A stretch of 64,000 bases of DNA, taken from the NCBI GenBank assembly GCA_020081605.1, contig JAHREC010000016.1, positions 1,054,001 to 1,118,000 on the forward strand. Direction: 5' to 3'. Of this stretch, positions 1 through 10,052 are shown in pieces. The notes under the pieces are model-generated. The model had not been told where the DNA came from. It saw only the letters and a list, made by a program, of their open reading frames with translations, and ran no database searches. Made by a program: the position numbers and the translations under genes. The first letter of the stretch is position 1. Each line of letters begins with the position of its first letter. Origin of the DNA: Albifimbria verrucaria (Eukaryota > Ascomycota > Sordariomycetes > Hypocreales > Stachybotryaceae).

Positions 1-3000
1 AAGATATTGTAGCCACTTTATCCCAAAAGCCAAGAATGCGCAGGAGTTACGGCAAGCCCGACACAAGTATTGATCGACTCTACACACCTGAAGTAATCCA
101 TCCTTTCCAAAATGAAGAAGATTGCATAAATACCTGCGGCGAGGCTGCTTTAATCCCTCGACCTGCACGACAGGACTATGATGATGATCCTGTGATTCAT
201 TATGGGCTGATTGCGTCTGGAAATCTATTGCTGAAAGATGCATTACTACGGGATAGACTGATACAAGACAAGGATGTACTATGCTTTGAGATGGAAGCTG
301 CGGGTTTGATGAACCACTTCCCATGCTTGGTTATCCGTGGTATATGTGACTATTCAGACTCACATAAGAACGACGCTTGGCAAGGCTATGCGGCCATGGT
401 GGCAGCAGCTTATGCCAAAGATTTATTGAAGAGGATTCCACTAAATAAGGTGGAAGCTGAGAAAAGGCTGAGCGATATCATTCATGCCGGTGAGTGGCTT
501 TCTGTCTACCTTCTCTGCGGTCTTACTTCTAATCTAGTACGAGTATTAATATCCAAGAAGTCGAAGGAAGGCTTGATGAAATTCATAAAATAGCTACTGA
601 GACCAAAAACACGACTAAATTAATTCAAGTCGACCATCATATCAATCAGATCAAGAACTGGCTAGCTCCACCAGACTCATCGATCAATCTACACCGAGCC
701 CGTAGCCTACACCATCAAGGGACCGGCCAGTGGTTTCTAAATGGCCATGCATATTCACGATGGAAAAGAGAGCCAAGTTCTTTCCTATGGGTCTATGGAA
801 TTCCTGGTTGCGGCAAAACCATCCTCAGTTCAACAATCATTACGGATCTAGACTACAACAACCCAACCTCTACAATTCTATATTTCTTCTTCAATTTTAA
901 TGACCCTGCTAAGAACTCTTTAGAGAAGGTGATATGTTCGCTTATCTTCCAGATATATGTCAAGCATCCAAACCTTCGGATTACGGTCGATACCGCGTAT
1001 TCCAGGTGTGATAACGGAGCTACAAGTCTGGATGCTACATCATTAGAGGACCTTTTGCAAAGCATGCTGCAGCAACTCGGTGACGTATTTGTCGTTCTTG
1101 ATGCACTTGATGAATCCGAGAGGCAAGCTGGCTCACGCTCGGCTAAAACATTACCTAGCTGGATTAAGGATCTTCAAATCATGGTAGCCAATATTCATAT
1201 ACTTGTCACCAGTCGACCTGAGCAAGATATTAAGGCGGCATTCGACGGATGGACCCATGCTGATAACATCATTCAAATGCAAACTGCATTAGTGAGCGAT
1301 GATATTAATACCTATGTCAAGGCACATATAAGTCAAATACAGAGGTGGAAGCAACGACCAGACATTCAAGCAGAGATCGAGGGTGTCCTGCTAGAAAAGG
1401 CGGGCGGAATGTACGTGATCTTTTGATCCCATGATTCTTCCCCTTCCATCATCCTGAGCTTTGCTTTGGGTGCTAACTGGCAGTAGGTTCCGTTGGGTTG
1501 CATGTCAATTTGATGTGTTGGAGCACTGTTTGGATCCGCCTTCCGTGCGAAGAGAACTACAAAACTTGCCTCCAACACTCGATGAAACTTACAAGCGGAT
1601 TCTGGAAAGGTTACACCCAAATCAAATGAAAAACGCCAAACGCCTTCTACAGTTCTTAATATACAGTAAACGGCCTTTAACTCTCGCAGAAGCAATCGAC
1701 ATTATAGCCATTGATCCTTCAAGCACACCAGCATTTATTCCCCAGAATCGAATGCCAATCCCGGAAGAAATAATCGGATACTGCTCCAGTCTGGTGGCTC
1801 TTGTACACAGAGATGCCACCTTCAGAAATCACGTTTTTAAACCAAAGGAAATTGAAATTCACCTTGCACACTTCTCTGTGAAGGAATATCTCACTTCGAA
1901 CAGACTTAGCCCGGATCTAGCTGTAGATTTCAGGGAGATACCTGCAAAAACTTGCATTGTTGAGGCTTGCATCTCCTACTTGCTTTCTATATATCAGTTA
2001 TGCTTGCCAGAAGAAGCCGGGGCACTGTATCATCTGACGGAGTTTTCCGTAAACTATTGGATGAAGCATGCAAGAGATGTTGAGCTATCCAATAAAAAAC
2101 CATACCATGTGTGGAGGAATACTATTTATGCCAAAAAGTATGCAAATTTTGGTTTCAGATCTATGTGGGCAATCATCCCATGGCCGGGGACTTCTTAATC
2201 GAACCTCTTGCCCATGCATCATCTTATGGATTAGTTTATTCTTCCATTTTCTTACTTCAAAACAATTCAGGGATGAACCCACATAGCAGAAGATATGGTG
2301 ATGCCCTTCTGGCTGCTTCAATGGGAGGGTATCCGGAAATTGTCGAGACGCTGCTCGACAATGGCGTCGATGCCAATCTAAGAGGCCTTGGCATTGGGTT
2401 CTATGGTAGTGCTCTACAAGCTGCCTCAAGTCGCGGGAACTTAGAGATTGTCAAGATACTGCTCAACCATGGCGCTGATGTCAATATGCAAGTCGAAAAC
2501 TATGAGAGTGCTCTTCAGGCTGCTTCACGTGAGGGCATATTGAAATTACGAAACTACTACTTGACAATGGTGCTCATGTTAATGCACAAGGCGGCCTTTA
2601 CGGTACTGCTCTCTGTGCTGCCTCAATCGAAGGGTACCCGGAGATTGTTGAGCTGTTACTTGATAAGGACGCCGATATTAATTTGAAAGTCCACGACCAT
2701 CTTTTAGCTGTTCATTGCAGTGCCCTCCAAGCTGCTTCAAGAGAAGGACATCTGGAAGTTGTTAAGATCCTGCTCGATAGGGGGCCGATATCCATGCACA
2801 AGATGAATATAGCACAGATGCTCTTGGGGCTGCTTCGGAGAAAGGGCATCTGAAAACTGCCAAGGTCCTAATCGACAAGGGGCTAGAATCAATACGGAAG
2901 AATGCAATAACAGTCCTCTATATCTTGCGTCAAGATCAGGACATCCGGAGATTATCAAGTTACTACTTGATAACGGCGCTAATATTAATGCAAAAGACGA

Positions 3001-3409
3001 TGTCTGCTTTCTTGATTGCAGTGCTCTCTGTGTGGCATCAAGATATGGGCATCTGAAGGCCGTAAAGATGTTGCTTGATAATGGTGCTGACGTTAATGTA
3101 CAAGGCGGACACTGTGGCAATGCTCTCTGTGCTGCTTCAGGAAATGGCCGTCTGGAAGTTGTTAAGATGCTGCTCGATCATAAAGCCGATATCAATATGC
3201 ATGGCAAAGACTATGGCAGTGCTCTTGTAGCTGCCTCTGCATGGGGGCATTCAGAGGTTGTGAAGATACTACTCGAAAATGGTGCCGATATCAATGCGCA
3301 AACCGTGCAAGGCAATTTCTATAGCAGTGCTCTTGAAGCCGCTTTGGGTCAAGGACGTTTGAAGATTGTCAAGATACTGCTCGACAATGGCGCCAAGTTT
3401 CCTGGATAA
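1..3409 (+). CDS. PNP-NACHT-ankyrin NLR-like receptor (5' partial, frame-broken)
   Basis: This is a fungal STAND/NLR protein, a family tied to non-self recognition and programmed cell death. The reading frame is already open at base 3, so the start lies outside the window. Residues coded up to about 450 are the end of a nucleoside-phosphorylase-like (PNP_UDP) domain, with the MEAAG motif and the GICDYSDSHKN signature. Intron 490-557 follows. A NACHT ATPase comes next, with Walker A GIPGCGKTI (about 793-820) and Walker B VFVVLDALDES (about 1087-1120). Intron 1411-1486 restores the typical GGMFRWVACQ junction. From about 2300 there are ankyrin repeats of the type LLDNGADVN. The frame slips by one base four times: between 2130 and 2180, and at G-runs 2533-2535, 2780-2784 and 2879-2882. 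Each slip is repaired by one extra base. I read these as assembly errors, though a decaying receptor copy is possible. Confidence 0.9.
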
Positions 3410-4069
3410 GGCAGAATTCACAGGCATGCTTTTAGGAGCTGCCTTTGCAGTGGTGTATTTGGACGTGAGCGATTGTGACAGCAAGGATCGTATTCTTTTT
3501 AAAACGAGATATATAGACTAAATCTTATACTAGAAAGCAAACATATCAAGACATAACATGCAGATTTTTCTCACAATGACAATCACAAAGACACTCGCAA
3601 TGCAATAGATGACTTTGATGTCAAGAGCAGCACACATAGTAGATTTAATCTTTCAGTACTCTCCAGTGACAAGGAAATACCCTTACCCCGGAGCTCAGGC
3701 ACCGAGTGCCTTTCAGCACCAGTCGAGCTTTTACTAACGTAAAGATAAGCAATCCTAACTACCGGCACAAACCCAAACGGAGTCGCCCGAATCCATTATT
3801 CAAGTCGCCATTATCTAAGAGATCTAGCGTTATCTGCCCTTTGACAGATAGCCAACCGGACGTTGATAGGAGACGTGATAACAAAGCGGGCCCGGCCTGG
3901 GACCTCGGCGGGCTCCGCAATCCGCTCCACCATTCTGACCTCAGCCATGTGTCATATAAAACCCTCTTTGACAGTCTCATTCTGACTTACATTTTCCTCA
4001 ATTTGCCTCCTGCAATTATCCTACGCATCATCTTTCCTTTTCCAGATTTACAGAATCATCGTTGTCAAG
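3410..4069 (+). promoter_or_regulatory. Upstream region of xanA with GATA cluster, UaY-like site and TATA box
   Basis: Six HGATAR motifs, the consensus bound by AreA-type nitrogen regulators, lie in about 140 bases: AGATAA 3843-3848 is absent, but AGATAA is at 3743-3748, its complement TTATCT at 3811-3816 and 3830-3835, AGATAG at 3846-3851, TGATAG at 3864-3869 and TGATAA at 3876-3881. TCGG-six bases-CCGC at 3905-3918 differs by one base from the purine-pathway activator UaY consensus TCGG-N6-CCGA. TATAAAA at 3955-3961 sits about 110 bases before the start codon. The motifs are seen directly; their use is inferred from the known nitrogen and purine control of xanA in Aspergillus. Confidence 0.6.
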
Positions 4070-5370
4070 ATGGCTTCTCAGATCAAAGTAGCGAAGATCT
4101 CTGTCCCGGCTGACTCGGATGTCAACTTCGGCGCCACCGTCAGCAACATCGATATTGAGAACTTGACTGGTAAGAACATCTTTGCATGCAAGACCCATTC
4201 TTTGAATGCCGTGAAACCATGAAATTGTAAAACTATTTACTTCTTTGGGAGAATACCCGTAAAATCGGTAACCTCTCGGTAAGGCTCACCCATAACCACT
4301 GCAGCACCAGCAACACCATTGCTGACATTCTTGTTTTCAAGATGCCGACTTTGACGCCCTGCGCACCGCTCTGTTCACGCACCAAGTTCTCGTCCTGAAG
4401 AACCAGGAGAAGACCTCGCCGCGTGCACAATATGAGCTTACGCAACGCTTTGATCCCGCTGCTGAAGGCTCCTACGGCCACGGCAAGACGCTAGATGCTA
4501 AGCGCTCCATCCTGCATCCTGACCTTAAGACGGTCCCGCACCAGCCGCAGGTTCAGATCATCGGAAACGGGTTCGTCAATGAGTACGAAGGGCTCAAGGA
4601 CTTTACCCTGCGTCACCCGCATCATCGAACCTTCCATAACACCGTCGTGCCAGACGAGGATGACTTGGCCTTTACACGCTTTTACCGCTGGCATATCGAT
4701 GCTGCGCTGTATGGTCTGGCTCCACCTGTGGCTACTACTTTGCTTGCTGTAAAGGTCCCTTCAGGACGGACGCAGACCGTGCGGTACGATGACGGCTCCG
4801 GAGATGAGATGACGGTGCCTCTTGGTACAACCGCGTTTGTCAATGGCGAGGCCACGTACGATGCGCTCTCTGATGAGGATAAGGAGTTTGTTCGCACCAC
4901 TCGTGTCGAGTATGCTGCTCATCCATACATATGGATGTCACCAGCCAAATCACGCTCCACAGGTCTCGGCCTCATCAGTGACAGCCTCGAGCTTCCTGAA
5001 TCGGAGCTCCCGCCCATTGACCCTGCCGCCATTCAAATTCTTCCCATGTGCTGGAAGAATTCTGTTACAGGTCGCCTCGCACTGCAGATCCACCCTCAGC
5101 CGTGCGCCGCCTACACCTCTCCGATGGCACTGTCGTTGATGACCTTCAGCGCGTGCGGGACATCGTGTACCGCTTGCAGAGACCGGGCATCTCGCCCAGC
5201 CGCGTGTATGCACATGACTGGGCGGAGGGTGACTGGTAATCTTCCACAACAGGGGCGTGCTTCACTCCGTAGTTGGCGCTTTTGCGGAGAGCGAGGTGAG
5301 GCTATTCAGACAATGCAACATTGCAGGGAGTGAATTGCCACGGGGCCCGGATGTTGCTCAGGCAGCATAA
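4070..5370 (+). CDS. xanA: Xanthine dioxygenase, Fe(II)/2-oxoglutarate dependent (two frame breaks)
   Basis: TauD-family enzyme that converts xanthine to uric acid with 2-oxoglutarate and O2, the fungal alternative to xanthine dehydrogenase in purine scavenging. Exon 1 is 4070-4169. Intron 4170-4341 ends in TTTTCAAG, and exon 2 starts at 4342, giving the join NLT-DADFDALRTALF. The XanA-like core is clear: QRFDPAAEGSYGHGKTLDAK, the metal-binding H-x-D in RWHIDAALYG (about 4690), AHPYIWMSPAKSRSTGLGL, and the distal His and Arg region HNRGVLHSVVGAF. The last third is reached only by adding one C at run 5093-5095 and one G at 5235-5236. As printed, the frame runs on to a stop at 5331-5333 with a wrong C-terminus. 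The restored frame ends at 5368-5370, a normal family length. Upstream GATA and UaY-like sites fit nitrogen and purine control. Confidence 0.87.
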
Positions 5371-5883
5371 TAGGATACCTGTGCTGTAATGAACTTGACC
5401 TGAATGGATGCTGAATGAGTTTCCTTGTTTGTCTGGATATTGGCCAGAATCATTTCTATTGTACTTGTCTTAGTCGAAGACTTCAAAGCTATTTGCAATT
5501 CCTATAGATGTCTCAAAAATTGAGACGATTGGCCATGGTCAGAATATATCCTGCTGGATGGTTATCTATCTAGCTAGTACTGATATACCACTATTCAATC
5601 TACTATTCCTTCGTGTGATAATGCCGGTCCTGATATGTCTAAGTTATGATGTTGCTTTCACAGTAACACAAGCACACCTGTTACTATAAGGTGATGAGGA
5701 ATTCGAGAACGCTTGCATACTGGCTAGGGACGAGGACCACTTATGCTCAGGCAACATACTAGCTGGACACGTGCAATGGAGCCCGTGCCTGACAGGACAG
5801 CGACACAAAGACGTAGAGAAACTCAAATGAGATTTGTACCGTTGTTGAACATGATCAAGGATCTGGAGTAGAATGAAGGCCAC
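5371..5883. other. Convergent intergenic region
   Basis: About 0.5 kb between the 3' ends of xanA (+) and the membrane-protein gene (-). It should hold both 3' UTRs. I see no further gene or repeat. Confidence 0.6.
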
Positions 5884-6820
5884 TCATGTTTTCGCAGCTA
5901 CAGCTCTCCTCCACCACCTTCGCACCATCGTCAACAGCACGAAACCAGCCCCAATCCCCATCCAGTTGAATGTAATAACCATGTCGCTCATCTCCAGTAG
6001 TACGAAGTACTTGTTCGAGTACCGGACCAAATATACCGTCCCGTAGACCACGGCCATGTACACCGATAAAGGGAGCAAATTGCCTTTTCCTGCAACCCTT
6101 ATGGCTCGCCAAATGTTGGGCAGGGCCACAAAAAGACCCAATGGAGGAATAGACCGACCAATAGAGGGACTTGAAGCCATTTAGACTGAAAGAGCCGAGT
6201 TGTAAAAGAAGCTCTTCAGGGCTGCCGTTTCGCAGGATGCGTAGAATCGCGTAGATGTGTGCGCCCACCCAACATGTCTCCGTGTACGCACGCTCAACAT
6301 CGGCCAGCGTAAGTGCAAGACAGCCAACACGATAAAATTCCATGTCCATCTCAAGTTTTTTCTTTCTTCTTTTCAAAGGACTCTTTCCATCTTTTTGTGC
6401 CAGCTCTTCCTGGAACCGCCGCGCCTGCTCATCATATGCAATCCTCCTCACCACCAACTGACGGACAGCAGACCAGACATACATCTGCCCGACCCACCAT
6501 AGAACCGAGATGAAGTCGTATGAGAGAGATGTTTCCAGGAAATAATGAGGCGCGGATTTGGCGAGCTTCATACTCCGAAGGGCATGGTACCACACGAACT
6601 GCCCGAGCCATGGCGTTAGGATCCGTTTGATGTGGTTTACCAACACGGCAATGAGGATGTATGCTACAGCACCGCGATGACCATTTCGGAGAATGGACGT
6701 TTGAACGATCTGGTAGGTGTCTTTCGGTGGAGTCATGTTCACAGCAGATGCCCATTGGAGCCCTGATGGAAACACGAACTTCAGGTTAGGGGCGCTCTGG
6801 CTGTGAGATTGGGGTACCAA
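5884..6820 (-). CDS. Polytopic membrane protein of unknown function (one frame change)
   Basis: I do not recognise this family. Read on the minus strand, the first two thirds show a hydrophobic stretch (GAVAYILIAVLV), an aromatic membrane-like segment (FISVLWWVGQMYVWSAV), a basic linker (SPLKRRKKKLEMD) and a segment around CWVGAHIYAIL. Near 6130-6185 the coding signal moves to another frame, which continues with GLFVALPNIWRAI, LSVYMAVVYGTVYLVRYSNKY and GIGAGFVLLTMVRRWWRR to a stop at 5884. The frame change has the opposite sign to most others in this window, so it is one extra base or two missing. The start is uncertain: Met at 6820, or the later Met before TPPKDTYQ. Basic residues after the last hydrophobic segment suggest a cytosolic C-terminus. 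Likely four to six membrane spans. Confidence 0.6.
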
Positions 6821-8029
6821 GGTTCGGCATGCAGCATTGCCACACTGGACCTCTGGGTTTCTTGAATTAGCGTCCTCAAATGCCTACGATCTGAGACTCA
6901 TGCAAACCTCATCGGCTCTTGGTCCATCATGACTTCCACAAGGTTTGAACGAAGTTTGGGTGAACCTAATCCGGCGTCGTGGGCAGGGTCAGGGGTGGGT
7001 CAATTATTAACGTTAGTCTTTAGCGCAGGGGTCTGAACACCAAGAGGCTGGCTGAGAGACTCATCAGGCTATCACTCAGCTCCTCGTGGTTGATCCAATT
7101 GATGATGCAATGTCCGCGAGTTATTTGTTAGAGTCTCGTACGTACTAGTAGCGCACACGGGGCCGTAGGTCATGGATCGATCGGACTATACAAAAGGAAC
7201 AAGTATTGAGTCAGGAATATTCGACTTGAATTATTTGGTCAACTGCTGGCAACCTTGCCACAGCCTTGGCCTATTGATGCATGGCCTGGTGGTATTACAC
7301 CCAACTATATACAAGACGATGGCCTCAAGCGTAAATCATCCAACCTGATGTCTAGTTCCCGTACCACTCTGTAAACGCCGAGGCCCCAAACGCTATTCTA
7401 TGCCACCGATTCCCGTACCCTATTGCACCACATGTAGAGTTGACTTACTCAACAGCTCCGTCTTGCAATTCCCAAACGCCAACCCGAAAAACAGCAACTC
7501 TGTTTCGAGTCAAAATAATACAAGAGCAACGCCTCGCTTTTACCCCAAATAGGAGGGCTTGCTCAACCCGAGCCCCTGTCGTATAGACAAAAACGTGGTT
7601 TAAACCGGATATGCGGTAAGCGTATGATATGCTACCAGGCATATGCCATAGCAGCACTAAACGTATCCCCCTCTATGCCTAGACGCGGAACAGTCTCCTG
7701 CGCCCAGGCCCAGCAGCGTCCCAACTAGGGTAAGAATATGAAACAGTGGAAATAATTCTAAATCAAAACCCAAGATGTTCAATAATCGAGGTAAGTTTGT
7801 GGTGGAATCCGTGCGAAAATGACTCGGTTATAAACAATTTGGATGAAAAATTTGTGATACTCATAATCGTAATGTTGTTTTTGGTGGATGATATCCTTCT
7901 TTGTTAATAGAACGCTGTCTCTGGCACCTGGACTAGACATTGGTCGCGAGTAAGCAAGGTTGCGGCGGTGATGGCTGTGAAGTTGCTGATTGCAATGCGC
8001 TGCCTCAACAACCAAGTCAGGCTGTTGGT
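6821..8029. other. Intergenic region, no gene seen
   Basis: About 1.2 kb between two minus-strand genes. It should contain the promoter of the membrane-protein gene and the 3' UTR of the zinc-finger gene. Short open frames here have no recognisable protein pattern. Confidence 0.5.
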
Positions 8030-10052
8030 TCAGTGATCTGCAATTTCCCAACCACCATCCGACACACCCAAATGATTCATGTCATGAAAGGTTGAGGGCG
8101 TTATGGTATTTGATGATATGGTGGAGCCATAAGTTGGCGCGCCGTGCTCAGAGAAGGCATATTCGTTGGGTATAGCACTCAGTTGAGAATCATCATGAAA
8201 GCCTGTATAGCTAAATGAGACAGAAGCCGACGAAATCGGTGCCATTGGGATGCTTGCTGATGTGAGGCCGATAGTAGGGTCGATAATTTCGCCAAGAGAC
8301 AGAGTGTTATTGTCTACAGCGCCGTAGGAAGACATATTGCCGTCGATAACTGGGAAAGCTCCCGAAGCAATGTCCATTCCTGTGGGCACCATGTCTTCGT
8401 CATCATCTTGGTCTGACAGGACAGGCACTTGGTTGACAGCCACATGCACCTCTTCGAACCATGCTTTGAGGTCAGTCATGCAAGGCCAGTCGCCGCCACC
8501 TTTGCCGCCTCGTCTCTCGTCATTTGCACCCTTATTCTTACCACGCACAGCCTTGGGCTTAAAGTGCGTGCGTCGGAGATGTGCGGCTGCATTATAGTAT
8601 GCGCCGTATTGCTTCCCGGAAGTACAAGCCTTGCACTTGGAGAGGGATGCCGCACGGCAACATTTGAGACGATGCCAACGGTTGCTGGATCGCGGCAGAC
8701 AAACTTCTTGACGACGCCCTCGTGCTTGGCATTGATGTGTCGTCGAAGCTCGTGGTCACCGCGGAAGCCTTCAGGGTGATCAGTGCATAAATTGCAGAAA
8801 ACCTTGGGATGCTTGGGACGTCGGTAAGCCCCTTTGGGAGATGTCTTGCCATCCTTGCTTGGGTCAAGACTTGCCCCTTGGCATCACCGGTGGTTTGGCC
8901 TTCTGATTCATTTGTAGGCTTCGGTGCAAGTACGGCCCTGCTGTTCTGATTTTGTAGCACACGGACTCGAGCCTCTTTGGCGCGCCGCTCCACTTGGGAC
9001 GCACTGGACTTGACGCTTGAGATGCTGGTGTTGGACTCAGACCTATCCATCGAGGCGGACAGAGGCGATGAGAGGAATAGGTTTGGATTCGAAGGCGACG
9101 ACGAGTACTTTGGAGGCGCTTCAGGAAGATTGGCGCCGAGGCCCATGAGAACCTGGTCGGAAGCGGAAGACTTGCCCATGGCCTGAGACTGGCCGTGCTG
9201 CTGGGGAATAACGGATCTTGACTCGACCATTCATCGGAGACGAAGGACTGGGACGACGTAAGGCGCGTCATGTTCATTCCGGCAGGGCTGCCGAACGAAC
9301 TATTTTGGCGAGTCAATGGGGTAGGCCCTTCATTAAGGGTAGACCCGGACACCATAGATGGGCAGGTTGAGATTTGGCGATTGTATGGATCATGAGGGTA
9401 GAGGTTGGTTCCAGTGGTAGCTAGGTAAGATTGGGCTTGTCCTCGCCGTCCCAAGTGTTGGCGATGTATACGCTTGGGTCGATGCCCACCTCGGGGAGCG
9501 TGCCGTTTTCCTCAACACTGGCCAGGCGATGGCTCACTGAGTCGATTTGTGGAGCAAAGAAGTGACTCGAGGTCGGGCTGGTACTGCTTAAGGGTGCGAC
9601 AGGACCAGTCTGACGGAAGGGCATGGCAGCCTCAGAACGATTTGAGTAGCTACGGCTCATTGACTGTGAAGCCGGGGTCTGTTGGGACAAGGCCCTTCCT
9701 TGGCGTCTGAGCGCATGGTAATTGCTGATGTCTTGGACCTATAGGGGCACGGTTATCTCCTGACTGCGAGCGACTTTGGATTATATAGCTGGGTAATACT
9801 TACTATGACTGGAGAAGCCATGGACGGGGTGAAGCCCAGATTTGATTTGCTGCGGGCCAGGGCAGCGGTCCTGATACCCTGAACGGCATTGTGAGATGGG
9901 CCGAAGGCGTTGGCGGGAAAGAAATCCTGAGCTGGCGATAGCGGGTTGAGCTTGGCGTGAATGAGCTGCTGCTCGAGCTCAAGAGTGCGGTTCTTGTGTG
10001 CCTCGAGTTCACGTTGGAGCCGCTCTACGTCGCCGTCGGGAACCTGGTTCAT
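8030..10052 (-). CDS. C2H2/DUF7896-type transcription regulator (four frame breaks)
   Basis: Probable DNA-binding regulator. Exon 1 (9804-10052) begins MNQVPDGDVERLQREL, a short coiled coil. Intron 9739-9803 (GTAAGT...CTATAG) leads into a Ser/Gln-rich middle region. The conserved core, around 8860-8530, reads SPKGAYRRPKHPKVFC, then a Cys2-His2 finger (FCNLCTDHPEGFRGDHELRRH) and a second Cys/His block (SKCKACTSGKQYGAYY, AAAHLRRTHFKPK). This core matches the DUF7896 family, which includes proteins annotated as key-lime-pathogenicity (KLAP1-like) regulators. The C-terminus is acidic and Ser/Thr rich. The frame slips four times at plus-strand runs 9433-9435 (GGG), 9203-9206 (GGGG), 8874-8877 (CCCC) and 8644-8646 (GGG). 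Each slip is corrected by one added base, and the sign of shift is the same each time. A nuclear role is inferred; targets are unknown. Confidence 0.8.

Noticed and set aside
2111..3409. Ankyrin part of the NLR as a simple pseudogene
   Set aside because: All slips are one base of the same sign and mostly in G-runs, there are no substitution-type stops, and the same defect occurs in housekeeping genes of the window.
6120..6200. Intron explaining the frame change in the membrane-protein gene
   Set aside because: No donor GT with a matching AG and branch point at usual spacing bridges the two frames.
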